A stretch of DNA of 64,000 nt, taken from Carex sylvatica. Taxonomy: Eukaryota; Streptophyta; Magnoliopsida; Poales; Cyperaceae. The stretch lies in NCBI GenBank assembly GCA_964058845.1, contig CAXKVR010000068.1:22166-86165 (forward strand), in the 5' to 3' direction. A program made the position numbers and the translations under genes. The notes below the pieces were generated by a model. It was not told the origin of the DNA. It did no database searches and worked only from the letters and a program-made list of their open reading frames with translations. How positions within the stretch are numbered: position 1 is the stretch's first letter; every line of letters begins with the position of its first letter. Shown one piece after another: positions 12,201 through 22,405 of the stretch.

Positions 12201-14027
12201 GCGCTAAAGATTTGGCGGCATTACTTGTATGGCGTGAAATGCCGAATCTATACTGATCATCAAAGTCTGAAATACATCTTCATGCAAAAGGAGTTAAATT
12301 TGAGACAAAGGCGGTGGTTAGAATTGATGAAAGACTATGACTTGGATATCCAGTATCATGCAGGAAAAGCGAACAGTGTAGCAGATGCGTTGAGCGGAAA
12401 GAGTCAGGTAAACCTGGCGTCGGTGATTACAAGTGAAACTCATCTTCTCGAGGAAATGCGCAGAATGGAAATACATGTTGGTGCGTCACGCGAATTAGCG
12501 TTGGAAGTTGCATCTAAATGTAATAGAAGTGAGGTTGGGACTAGCGCAACTGCAATTGCGTCGGTTGTGCTAGCAGCGGTTGAAATCCGATCGGAATTAC
12601 ACGAGCAGATTCGTGCAGAGCAACAGACTGATCCGAGATGTCAGAAATTCAAACTGCACTATGAGTCAAATGCAGATTCACCGTTTCAAGTTCAAGAAGA
12701 TGGCATCTTGCGGTTTCACGACCGCATTTGTGTACCAAGTAATTCGGAATTGAAAGATCTGATTTTGTCAGAGGCGCACAATTCGAGATACGCTATCCAT
12801 CCGGGAGAGGTAAAAATGTATCAAGATCTAAAGAAGTATTTTTGGTGGCCAAAGATGAAAAAGGAAGTACAAAGGTACGTTGAAAAGTGTCAAATATGTC
12901 AGCAAGTTAAAGCGGATCGGCAGAGAAAAGCAGGATTACTAAGACCGCTGGAAATACCTACAAGGAAGTTTGAATCAATCACGATGGATTTCGTAAGTGG
13001 ATTTCCGAGAACTGTCGGAAGGTATAATACAGTTTGGGTGATTGTGGATCGATTAACGAAGATAGCGCATTTCATTCCGCTTCGAATTGAAACATCTGGG
13101 CCAGAATTGGCGGAATTGTTCCTGAAATATCAGTTCAAGTACCATGGTTGCTCGCGCAATATTATTTCTGACCGAGATCCTCGGTTCACTTCTCATTTCT
13201 GGGAGAGTTTTCAAGAAACAATGGGTACCAAGTTGAGATTCAGTACCGCGCACCATCCTCAGACTGACGGTCAGTCTGAGCGCACCATTCAGACGCTGGA
13301 AGACATGTTGCGCTCCTGCGCGCTATGTTTACAAGGTTCGTGGGTTGATCATTTGTATCTGGTGGAGTTTGCGTATAACAATAGTTATCATTCGAGCATT
13401 GGTATGTCACCGCAAGAGGCGCTGACAGGGCAGCAGTGCCGTACTCCATTGTGGTGGGGACCAGCGGGTACCTATCCACCTACAGGGCCGCAAATGTTAG
13501 AAGAAATTGCTGAGAAAACGAAGATGGTTCTGAGTCGGCTCAAGTCGGCTCAAGAAAGGCAAAAGAAATATGCGGATGTTCACCGAAGACCGTTGGAATT
13601 TCAAGAAAGTGATCACGTATGGCTTCGAGTTTCGTCTGTCAGAGGCGTGCATCGATTTGGTGTTTCGGGCAAGCTAAGTCCCCGATATATTGGGCCGTTC
13701 CAGATTTTGCGACGAGTTGGGCCGGTTGCATACGAGCTTGCATTACCACCAGCGTTGGATCGGGTTCATCCGGTATTCCATGTATCACAGCTACGCAAAT
13801 ATGTGCGAGATCCGTCGCATTGTATTGATCACTCGGGTTTACACGTACAAGATGATCTGACATATCAAGAAGAACCAATGCAGATATTGGACCGAAAAGA
13901 GCAACGGCTACGAAGCAAAGTGATTCGGCTCGTGTTGGTAAAATGGGGACGCCATTCCGATAAGGAAGCGACGTGGGAGCTCGAAAAGAGTATCCGAGAA
14001 AAGTATCCGGAGTTATTCGACAATTAA
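9264..14027 (+). CDS. Gag-Pol polyprotein of the Tekay-like retrotransposon
   Basis: One intact frame of about 1587 residues, counted from the first ATG (9264). Domains in order: a gag region (about 60-240); a basic linker; a CCHC zinc knuckle ([14 protein letters not shown], about 334-347); a Ser/Ala/Gly-rich spacer; an aspartic protease with catalytic DTG (D453); a reverse transcriptase with the metal-binding pair in FIDD (D789-D790); RNase H (TDAS, D936); the integrase HHCC finger (from about H1172); the integrase core with D1242, D1303 and E1339, matching D-x-D-35x-E; and a C-terminal part whose last 70 or so residues look like a chromodomain ([17 protein letters not shown]). No stop or frameshift is present, so gag and pol are fused as is usual in this lineage. 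Codon use is more GC-rich than in the nearby genes. Confidence 0.95.
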   Translation: METPHRGRGRPRRNTKLIIEPAVDQAGAGPAGAEGTGGVGGAPDRDRDIDDRLIAAYERGRQAEMRDAAPVVRGGAPEEFRRLYDSFLRLNPPRYDGTGGYAAAEEWLAQINAKLNLCRAPEDDKVEVTEQQLEGDARFWWDGARRSYVGEEARIPWEWFEQQFNRRFLSNIQREALRRKFLELRQNGRPVGDYNSEFLALSRYASDIQNDAARYHRHYLDGLDGNISMIVDTPTATELQSMMDHAEQIEMHGKRRKEQLTERNVKQKDAQSGQMSRSRGGPSFARPPRSNMAPRPPFRQTSMPGFRPVIPSQWCRSCNQAHDEVECRRKTSACFICGSAGHWARECPNALMRMRGAGSAGGSASVGRGAPTWRGRGASQAGGASASRASSAGSVGRVSGAGSVGRNDGRAAANALNIAGTSRNAATALGNDQTDVMTGILSISDQDAYCLIDTGCSHSIVSRELVEKGSWPIETCNQVVNVQTPFGSTDQGITLCRNRKIKIDGREFEVDLLVMEITGYDVLLGMDWLTRHAATIDCPHRRIHFANSRGMSCILNCREIGKLTPCISAVEMKHLLESGCDAYLAAVVYAPAAVPDISTIPVVSEFVDVFPEEIVGLPPEREVEFGIELVPGTTPISKAPYRMAPAELKELKAQLEDMLENGFIRPSTSPWGAPVLFVKKKDGTLRLCIDYRELNKVTVKNKYPLPRIYDLFDQLQGSSIYSKIDLRTGYHQLRIRPSDVDKTAFRTRYGHYEYLVMPFGLTNAPAAFMDLMHRVFHDLLDSTVVVFIDDILVYSRSREEHEVHLRIVLQRLREHQLFAKLSKCEFWLEEVTFLGHVVSGKGLAVDSEKIRAVTDWKRPETVTEIRSFLGLAGYYRRFVLGFSRLAAPLTKLLHKGVKFDWGTAQDKSFEELKSRLVSAPVLAMPTADKEYTVYTDASRLGLGCVLMQDDHVIAYASRQLRPHEQNYPTHDLELAAVIFALKIWRHYLYGVKCRIYTDHQSLKYIFMQKELNLRQRRWLELMKDYDLDIQYHAGKANSVADALSGKSQVNLASVITSETHLLEEMRRMEIHVGASRELALEVASKCNRSEVGTSATAIASVVLAAVEIRSELHEQIRAEQQTDPRCQKFKLHYESNADSPFQVQEDGILRFHDRICVPSNSELKDLILSEAHNSRYAIHPGEVKMYQDLKKYFWWPKMKKEVQRYVEKCQICQQVKADRQRKAGLLRPLEIPTRKFESITMDFVSGFPRTVGRYNTVWVIVDRLTKIAHFIPLRIETSGPELAELFLKYQFKYHGCSRNIISDRDPRFTSHFWESFQETMGTKLRFSTAHHPQTDGQSERTIQTLEDMLRSCALCLQGSWVDHLYLVEFAYNNSYHSSIGMSPQEALTGQQCRTPLWWGPAGTYPPTGPQMLEEIAEKTKMVLSRLKSAQERQKKYADVHRRPLEFQESDHVWLRVSSVRGVHRFGVSGKLSPRYIGPFQILRRVGPVAYELALPPALDRVHPVFHVSQLRKYVRDPSHCIDHSGLHVQDDLTYQEEPMQILDRKEQRLRSKVIRLVLVKWGRHSDKEATWELEKSIREKYPELFDN

Positions 14028-14063
14028 GGTACGAAATCAAGTTCAGCGGACTGAACTTCATTT

Positions 14064-14078
14064 TAAGGGGGGGAGAAA
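14064..14078 (+). other. Polypurine tract
   Basis: A purine run ending GGGGGGGAGAAA sits directly before the 3' LTR, where plus-strand DNA synthesis would be primed. Confidence 0.85.
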
Positions 14079-16806
14079 TGTGACATAATGAATTTTATAA
14101 TAAATATTTTATACTGACTGATTGAATTAAGGCGTTAAGAATCGAATAATAAATATAGAAAAACGGTCCAGTGCGGATGGATGACCCGCACTGCGGGTGG
14201 CTTCACCCGCACTGGGAGAAGTTCCTTAATAAACGGCTGCAATTTCCTCTGGGTGCGGATGGTGGTGCGGATGGGCACACGCACTGCGGGTGAGTTCTGT
14301 ACTCTTCTGAAAATTTCGCTAAGTACTGAATGCGGATGGGAGCATCCGCACTGGCCTCAGTGCGTCCGCACTAGGCTCGGACATTTTTCTGCGCCGTGAG
14401 TGCGGCTGGATGGATCCGCAGTGCGGATGATCGGTCCGCACTGGGGTGTGTATTTGCTATTTGCGCTATGAGTGCGGCTGGACGTATCCGCAGTGCGGAT
14501 GATTGGTCCGCACTGGGGTATGTGTTTGTTATTTGCGCAGAATGCGGCTGGATGGATCCGCAGTGCGGATGAGTGATCCGCACTGGGGTGTATTATGTGC
14601 TATTTTTGATATTTTTGAGGGACTTATTTGCAAAATGGATAAACTAAACATCTTCTCTCTTTATTTTCCTCGTTTTAATAAATAAAATATTACATAAGGG
14701 CCTATTTGTAATAAATATTTTCAAGTTGTTAATAACTAAAAGTTGGAGGGTTATTTTGCAAAATTCCAATTATTACTTAAATCTCTTTCTTCTTCTTTCA
14801 TTTTCCACCGAAGCAAATGAAATAAAATCGTGAAGTTAGGTTTAGCCGAAGCAGAAAAGGGAAAGAGAGAGAGAGAGAGAAATTGAACGCGGAAACTGAT
14901 CGGACTGACCGGAAAATCGAGAGTCGAGCTGAATTGACGATCCTTGATCGATTAGAAAGCTTCAATTTGGTATATCTTTCTCCCTTGGTAATTTCTTGAA
15001 AATCCTAATTTATTCGATTTATTCGATTTGTCGTGATTTCGGTTGAAACTTGTGATTAGGGTTTCGTAATCGAGTTCTAGCTCGATTATTGGTTAATTTG
15101 TGATATTTGATACGATTTATCTTCCTTTTCTCTTGGAAACCCTAATTCAATTGATTTGTTATATTTTGGTGAAATTCGAATTCGAATTTGATTTGAGACG
15201 TTATAACTCGATGATCGAATCGATTTGCTTGTGGAATTTGGAATTGAACTAAGGTTTTGGGGTTGGATTGTAATGGAAATGAATTATGATAGTTTCATGT
15301 GAAATTCGGGAAATTCGGGAATTAATCGAGTTATAACTTTGTAAAGCATATCGATTCATGTTGTTTATTCAGAACTACTGATGAATATGGAATCCGAATT
15401 AGGGTTTGGTAATGGTGTTAATTATCCGATATTAATCGAACGCGTTAATCGAATTTAACGTGTAAAATAGGTGGTAATCATACGAGGCAAAGGATTTTTG
15501 GATCGTTCGAGACGCCTGAGCCTTAGTCGAGCGTGCTATTACTCAGGTGCGGGGTTTCTGGACTTGTCTGATAGTTTATATTCAGAAATTAAACTGTGTT
15601 TTGATTCATGTAATTAAACTGTGTTTCGATTCATATGCATTGCATTGCCCAAATAAAGTGAAAACTTGAATTGTTTAATCTGATTGATTTGCATGCTGGT
15701 ATGGTTATTATTTGTGTTGATCTGAATGATCTGATTTTGGAATTAAAGTCACCGTGCTTTATATCACCATCGGTTGGTGGATATGGTATTATGGTCATCC
15801 ACCGTGATGACGTCACCCAGGGGGTGAATCCGGATTTGTCAAAGTCTAATGCATGGACGTTTGACGCTCAGTGTTCTAAAGCTTTAGATCGTCTGACCTT
15901 CGGCAGTTCCCAGTACCGGTTGGGACGAAGGGTAAGTGACTTTGTATTATGATTTTGGTTATGGGTGACTGTGTATCGGAGGCATTACCCAGGGGGTAAC
16001 GCGTTTGGATGGTCAATTGGATTTATATGGATTTCCGGATATGAATTGGAACCAGACTTTTAATTAAACAGTTAAGCCTGTAACTACAGATGAGTGTCAT
16101 GAGAAAAGGTTTTACCTGGTACAGCCGTCTGTAGGTGTCTGTAACCCTACAGATGAGTGGGAACGAATTGGGGTCCAGTTTGGTGGAACATCTGTAGTTA
16201 CTACCAGATATTCTGAAATCGAGTTAAACCAAATATTGTGTGCTTGAATTTCATCTTGGCAATTCCTGATTTGTGATTTCATTTGAATAAATGTTGTCGG
16301 GTCTGTGCATTTATGTTTATATATGATTATAAACTGATTTGAGCTTTATTTGTGTTTACTTTTTGAATATAATCTTTGATTGCAAGTCCAGGGACGATTT
16401 GTGGCAATTTATCGCACTGAGAATTCAATTCTCATCCCCTCTTTTGGGTTAATTTTTCAGGTACCGGTTCGACGGATCCGAGAGAGACACGAGGTCGGTA
16501 GGCCTGGTTTCACCGCTGCTTAGATTGTTCGGTATTGTGACATTAGAGATTATGTATATCTTTATGTTTTGATTGTATATATATACATTCTCTATGTCAT
16601 CCTGTGATGCGTATCCATCGAGATACGGGTTTGTATGATATTACCTGACCAGTTGGGATTTATGAACTGTTTTTCTTAGTTATTTGTTTGTTTGTTTGGT
16701 TGTGTTTTACTTTCTATTATATCGTACTTGCCTTGTAGGCATACGGGCAACCGTATGTCTACGGCAGGAGGCACCCGTCACGCCTCGTGGGCTGCGGGGT
16801 GTGACA
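14079..16806 (+). repeat. 3' LTR
   Basis: 2728-bp copy of the 5' LTR. Differences I can see are one extra A near 14856, C to A near 15246, A to G and C to T near 15492-15498, A to G near 15931, A to C near 16128, C to T near 16233, A to G near 16758 and T to G near 16787. This list is by eye and may be incomplete. Confidence 0.95.
14398..14592 (+). repeat. About 72-bp tandem repeat in the 3' LTR
   Basis: Identical in structure to the array in the 5' LTR: two full units and a partial unit of the GTGCGG/CCGCAC-rich repeat. Confidence 0.85.
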
Positions 16807-16811
16807 AAAGT

Positions 16812-17870
16812 CAAAACTTAAAAACGCTGGATGCAGACGGATTTACGGAGCTGTGACCTGTGAGTGACAGCTCCTATACAATTGTATGGAAATTGTTTGA
16901 AATTTAGTAGAGTTTTTACAAATTTGAGCCATTCAAATTTGTTGTGTTGAAATGTTGAAAAGAGTTATTGCATAAATTGTTTTTTAAGATGTTTATTAAG
17001 AGCTTTGTTGTGCGGAGCTTTCTCTTGGGCTTCTCTCTAGAGAAGGAAATATATGCCGTGATTTGATCATCAAATCACGTGATGTGAAATAATGTGATTA
17101 AAATGGTGGTGGATGGTCATATCACTTGTAGTCACGCCATGATCATACATTACGTAATTATACGTGATGTAATCATACGTGACGTAAATTAGTCACGTCA
17201 AACTTTTTTTTTTATATTTTAATTTAAATTATTGAAAATATAGAAAAAATATATTTTATATTTTAATTTAAATTGTTGAAAATACAGAAAAAAGATATAA
17301 AATATATGAAAAATTCTAAAATAAGTTAATATTGTTGCAATTTTTTTTTGAGAAATAACAGTTGGACATCTAACATTATTTTAAAAATTCAAATTACAAA
17401 TATTCATTAGACTAAACAAGAAAAAATAAAAATCAGTACTACATGAGTACCAGTATCACTGAACTTACACTAAAAGATAAACATGAATATTCTATGCTTA
17501 CTAAAAAAGTTAGATACTTTATGTTTAATATTGTGACGTGATGTGACTAGTTTGCATGACGTGAAGTGACGTGTAATTTTCGCTCGACTGCAGTCACGTT
17601 ACGCAACACGCGAATCACATCATACAATCAACACACGTGACGTGACGTGACTAATCATGCCGTGACTAATCGACACACGTGACGTTCTCTCGGCACCTCC
17701 TTTCACACTTGTCCATCATATTTATCTGACCAAATTTGTAGTAGCAAGTTAATATGTACAGGGGCATGACCCCTATTCCTTTCGCCAAAAAATTAGAAAA
17801 AGAAATAGTAGCAGCAGTTATACTTTTCTTAATATAATATTGATTTAATTCAAAAAAAATAAAATAAGTT
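16812..17870 (+). repeat. Continuation of the gene A 3' flank, interrupted by a hAT MITE
   Basis: Segments 16812-17037 and 17684-17870 resemble 62750-63160 (same orientation) and the reverse complement of about 60180-60680. Together with 6147-6383 they are the 3' flank that was duplicated with the F-box genes. Here it has been split first by the LTR element and again by the MITE at 17038-17683. There is no gene in it. Confidence 0.7.
17038..17683. mobile_element. hAT-like MITE rich in CACGTGACG motifs
   Basis: The insertion is clear because the flanking sequence continues on both sides when compared with the uninterrupted copy at 62950-63010. The flanking 8-mers are CTTCTCTC (17030-17037) and GTTCTCTC (17684-17691), a 7/8 match and so a probable hAT target duplication. 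The left end (TAGAGAAGGAAA) resembles the left end of the element at 45886. The right end lacks a matching outer inverted repeat, so it may be worn. Subterminal parts are dense in CACGTGACGTGACT-type repeats. Confidence 0.6.
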
Positions 17871-18480
17871 GATTTAATGTATAAGAATATACAAACATTT
17901 TTCACACTGTTCCTATATATGGCTCCTCTTAGCTGGAATGATATTTTAGTTTATACTTACTAATTTATTGATTTTCCATTTTGGATAAGATACAAAAACC
18001 ATGTAGAGAGAAAAACACCAAGAATTCTTAGTATGTCCTTTTGTATTTGTATGAGTTACAAATATATGATGTAGGCATCTTGCATTGCACTCCTGGGTGA
18101 TCATCATAACAGCACCAGGTATGGATTTATTGAGTTTGACAAGGTAATTTTGCAATAAAGCCATCTAAAAGAATTCAATTGATATAAAAATGTGTTTATA
18201 TTTTTCCGAATTTGGCTTTTTGTCGGATGTATCCTTACTGCTTAAAATATTGTTCTTCTTTTTCCCTTTCTCTATGTAAGAAATATTTGCTAATGTTTGC
18301 TCATGTCAGCTTAAGCAAAGTAATTATGCATATCACTTTCATAATTAGCTTAAGAAAAAGTTGTGCATGCATTTTTCTTGAAGCAAAAAGAAATTTCATA
18401 TGCCCCTCTAAAACATGGGGCATATTTCTGATAAAGACTACTTATAATATCCATTAAAGTACCAAAATAAAGAAGAGAAG
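17871..18480. other. Gene-free stretch with a duplicated segment
   Basis: About 18050-18235 is matched in reverse complement by about 35885-36035, including a conserved stretch around CATAACAGCACCAGGTATGG. It may be a distal part of the duplicated F-box flank or an unknown gene fragment. I see no credible gene in the rest. Confidence 0.4.
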
Positions 18481-18832
18481 GGATTCACTTACAATATTTG
18501 TAAGTTACAATATTTTATAATAATTCGGTGTTGCGATTTTTAAAATCCAAACAGTCGATTCAAATCGTTTAACATCATCTCTATATTAAAACGTGCTTAG
18601 AGATCATATTTTACATTTTCGTTTGAATTTTTTACTATTAAAATGTGCTTAGAGATCAATTATGGACCAATGAAAAACAATCGTTTTGTAAAATACTTAA
18701 TAAATAGTAAAAAAAAATATATATATCTCCAAGTACATTTTAATATAGAGATCATATTGAACGGTTTGGATCGACTGTTTGAACTTTGAAAATTACAAAA
18801 CCGAATTGTGGTAAGATGTTGTAAGTGGATCC
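18481..18832. mobile_element. MITE with long inverted ends
   Basis: About 350 bp with inverted ends: GGATTCACTTACAA on the left pairs with the right end, whose reverse complement is GGATCCACTTACAA. Further inside, the AAACAGTCGAT regions also pair. I could not define a target-site duplication, so the superfamily is uncertain. Related copies lie at 1-300 and 19637-20033. Confidence 0.6.
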
Positions 18833-19020
18833 CTCAATAAATAAACTCAGATAATTGAATGGGAGGTTACTTCAGTGATACATCGAAATAAAATAGGGAA
18901 CCATGTGTGCATAAATATTTAAAAAGTTAGATGTGGTTCTTCTATAATTAAGATTGAGATGTGGTTCTTCTATTTCCTGTTATATATTGATCCAAATTCA
19001 CAACTCTGTGCACCTCATAT

Positions 19021-19430
19021 TTTAGTGCAGAAATCTTGTGCGCAAGGTGTTTGAGGAAATGCTTTAATGCATATGAGCAAATCAGAAAATGAAGGGCTGC
19101 CCCTGTATTGATATGCTAAAACTTGAGTCCTGTGTGTGAGTTATACGGGGGTGATTAATGAGCGAGCATGAGTGAGTTGGGTATGCTCATGTTCGGTTTA
19201 TTAAGGTAATGAGTAAGTTGATAATGAGTGAATTGTTAATAAATTTTTAGCGAGCAAATTATGAGCAATTTACTCAATCCTTGTTATACCTCTACCATTT
19301 CTATGATGTATTGAAGCATTTCACTGAAGGACATGTTATCTTTAGTAAATGTAGAGCCTTCAGTTTATCTATATGAGATCTATTTTTGTGGTTATGATGA
19401 TCTTCCGGTTTTGAACCTTTTTTGTTATGA
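19021..19430 (+). pseudogene. Heavily degraded F-box/LRR gene remnant
   Basis: About 19025-19070 resembles the leader just before the F-box start codons (compare the reverse complement of about 45485-45530). About 19310-19425 can be read as ISLKDMLSLVNV followed by a DDLPVLNLF-like piece, matching the end of exon 1 in the intact genes ([21 protein letters not shown]). Between them the F-box and most LRRs are gone, replaced by an unrelated TGAGT-rich segment. Confidence 0.55.
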
Positions 19431-19636
19431 TAATTTATGGAAAAATTATCATATCATTTTATATAGTTTCTTATTAGTATGATTAGATTAATTTATACAA
19501 TATTTCATTTGTTTTTAATTTTTTATTTAATAATATATGACAAAATTGATTGACACAACAGTTTAAATTATTTAATTTAATTAATAGATTATATGTTTAA
19601 AATTAAATATGTGACGAATAATTAATAAGTATGAGT

Positions 19637-20033
19637 GAGGCTATGGTGCTTTGTAAAGCGCGGATCGACATGTATTATGGATTCATATCTATATTTTTAA
19701 AATTTAAACAATCGATCTGAACTGCTCAGTATAATCTCATATCAAATATAGTTGTTCACCGGATTTTACTTTTTTTTTAGAATTTCTTTGTTATTTTTAA
19801 ATAGGTTGAAAATCACCACTTTTGGATGTTCTAGAATTTTTAAATTAGGTGTTTTTTTACTCCTTTAATTATTGAAAAATGTTTTAAAAAATATAAAGTT
19901 TGATTTTCAAGTATTTTTTTTTCATATGAAAATTATGTTAAACGGTTCAGATCAACTATTTAAACTTTGAAAATAAAATATTGATCTACTGTACACATCA
20001 ATGTGCGCTTTGCAAAATAGCATAGCCTCACTC
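19637..20033. mobile_element. MITE with inverted ends
   Basis: GTGAGGCTATGGTGCTTTG at the left pairs with the right end (reverse complement GTGAGGCTATGCTATTTTGC). The interior resembles the elements at 1-300 and 18481-18832 (the AAACAATCGATCTGAAC region and its inverse). The target duplication was not resolved. Confidence 0.6.
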
Positions 20034-20179
20034 TCATATTTTTTATATTTTATTATATTACGTACATATAATATATTTATTTATTTGTTATAAATTTTTA
20101 GTATGAGAATATAATAAAATAGAAAAATTATTATGTACATAAAGAAAAAGATTCATCTTTAGGTAAACAAATTAACCAA

Positions 20180-22150
20180 AGATCCCATGATTTGCAAAGA
20201 CCTTTGCATCAAATACTTTGACTTGTGGCAGCAGCTCGAGGTTTATGAAGTATTTGTCTTTGCAAACTTAATGTGGTCAATTTGGAAGGCTTGGTGTATG
20301 CAAATGTATGCCTGTAAGGCGATGAATCCACAATCTGTTATAGAGTGTCGCAACTGGAAGGCTTCTAATCATGGTTCCGAAAATCGGCCGATTCCGATTC
20401 AACTCGGCCTAGTTAACTCGGAATCGGGCGGGACCGGGCCGAGTTTCACCCGAGTCTCACGCCTGTACGAGTTTTTTTTGGCAAAACTCGGATGAACAGT
20501 ACTTGACTCGGTCGAGTTATCCGATTTTTCTGCCGAGTCAACCGAGTTTTACTCTGAGTTGATCCGATTCAAAGAAAAAATGGCGGATTCTCACCAATTT
20601 CGACCGAGTCTCAGCTGGCTTTGATGTCGTAGGGTGACTTGGACAGCAAGAGGCTTGAAGAAAGGCTGAACAAGGAGTTTGAGGTGATTCTCTTCTATTT
20701 GAGGCCGATTCCGCATCTTTTACGCGTCAATTTGGGCTTATCATTGTCGATTTGAGAAAATCTGTTCGATTTGGGACAAAAGAAAGGAAGAACTCTGTGA
20801 GGAAGAAAGAGAAATGTATACATTTTTATAAATGAACTTGGTTTAATAGACCACTAGGTTTAGACGTGAAAAAGGGTTTGGTCCACAGTGGACCAGTGGC
20901 AACAAAAAAGAATGAGTTGAAGATACATTTAGTCAAACATATATTCATTAAAGTAGAATCTCAAAGATCAATTGGCACACGGAATTTTCTTCTCAGCATA
21001 CTATACTTTGGAAACTCAATTATAAAATTAATTTGAACTATCATATAAATTGAGAAATTATTATAATATGAATTGAGAAACTATCGGATAATATTCATTC
21101 GAATTGTAATAATATGAACAAGTGAGAAATTATTATAATATTTATTTACTTAAATATAATTATTAATATTAAACAATAATTTTCATGCTTATTCATACTT
21201 GATTCTAGCTAGATATTTTTAAGTTGTATGATTGTAATAATATCTTTGTCAAAATTAATTATGGAATTACAATAATTAATTTAATCATTTAATAATTGCT
21301 ATCCATATTTTTTTTATTTAATTTAATCATTTAATTCTTTTACAATATAAATTTTTGCGAATGACCTGCGTGAATTTTCTAAATTATAGATCTATTTATA
21401 ACTCGTAAAATTCTAATTATAATCACACCATAATAATTCATCATTTAATTGTAGATTTAATATTTGTTTTAATCGGTGCAGAAGTTCTATTTGAATTTTA
21501 CAATCCGTCCATTCTCATGTTTGCTAAATATTTTACTCAATTTTACTATTTTATTTGAGTGTAATATTTTGTCTTAATTAACATAGTTGTTTTACAAATT
21601 ATTTTTATCATTTTTTTTCTATTTTTTTGCTACAAAACAAGGGTTTTGTCAAAAATACCTGAGTTACCAATTTGATTCTGACCGATTCATCCGATTCTGA
21701 CTCGGCGGTCAAAAATCCGATTCTGATTCCGATTCCGATTTCCGGAATCATGCTTCTAATTGATGTGCATGTGGTAACCCAAGAAGACATGCCACGCAGT
21801 GTTGCTGCGTAGGCCATGCTTTCTTCCTGAGTTGATGGATTGTTCTGTGTTTTAAAGGTTGCGAGTTGGTACTAGTATTGGGTTCAATACTCATGAGATT
21901 TTTTGACGTTTCATATGAAGGCGTTGGCTTTGGTGGGTGGTATGCAAGTTGCTATAGAGCACTACACAGACTCTTAGCAACGTACTGGTGCATTTACTGA
22001 CTACGGATCAGGTTCTGGTTAGCATTTGATAGACAGGCACATCCCAAGGTGATGCAGATTTTGGATATCTTATGTCATTACAGGGTATTCAAATGTTTGT
22101 ATATTTCACGGGAATGAAAGCCTGGCACTTGAAGTTTCGTTGTTGTTTGG
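20180..22150 (+). mobile_element. LINE remnant, split by a hAT element
   Basis: About 20187-20369 translates to FANLMWSIWKAWCMQMYACK, like the segment after the zinc-binding domain of plant L1 ORF2. After the hAT insertion, about 21761-22150 continues with RNase H-like sequence (KALALVGGMQVAIEH), interrupted by stops. It is decayed and nonfunctional; its outer limits are vague. The short stretch at 22150-22215 also matches the region near 62513-62560. Confidence 0.55.
20370..21752. mobile_element. hAT-like nonautonomous element
   Basis: Perfect 8-bp target duplication CTTCTAAT at 20362-20369 and 21753-21760. The terminal inverted repeats start CATGGTTCCG on the left and CATGATTCCG on the right (reverse complement). 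The subterminal regions are full of ACTCGG and GATTCCGATT repeats. The 1383-bp interior has no transposase that I can recognise. It is inserted in a LINE remnant. Confidence 0.85.
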
Positions 22151-22405
22151 AATTACGCCAAAGGTATTGGAAAAGGTGATCAGATCAGACTTGCACACAC
22201 TTGTATAATTACACTCGAAAGAAAGAACATGCAGACAGCTCTTTTGACAAAGAATAAAACCAATTAATCATATATGAAATTTGTAATTGAAATTTAATTT
22301 AATTACTTGCAGACATTTATGAGTTATGCAAATCCAATTTCATCTAAGCAGAAACACTAACATATACTTGCAGCTAACTAGTTACATCAAAGACGTGTCG
22401 TTGAC

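Larger units (their letters stand above)
6384..16806 (+). mobile_element. Complete Ty3/gypsy LTR retrotransposon (chromovirus, Tekay/Del-like)
   Basis: A full-length element of about 10.4 kb, bounded by LTRs beginning TGTGACA and ending TGTGACA. The 5-bp target duplication AAAGT is perfect at 6379-6383 and 16807-16811. It contains a Met-tRNA primer site, one uninterrupted gag-pol reading frame with protease, reverse transcriptase, RNase H and integrase in Ty3/gypsy order, a C-terminal chromodomain-like tail, and a polypurine tract. Long LTRs plus the chromodomain-like tail point to the Tekay (Del) lineage. The LTRs differ by roughly eight substitutions and one 1-bp indel by my reading, so insertion is recent and the element may be competent to move. 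It sits in the 3' flank of F-box gene A. Confidence 0.95.

Noticed and set aside
22220..22405. Possible kinase remnant after the receptor stop codon
   Set aside because: Reading the minus strand below 22406 shows no kinase motifs; the sequence is AT-rich.
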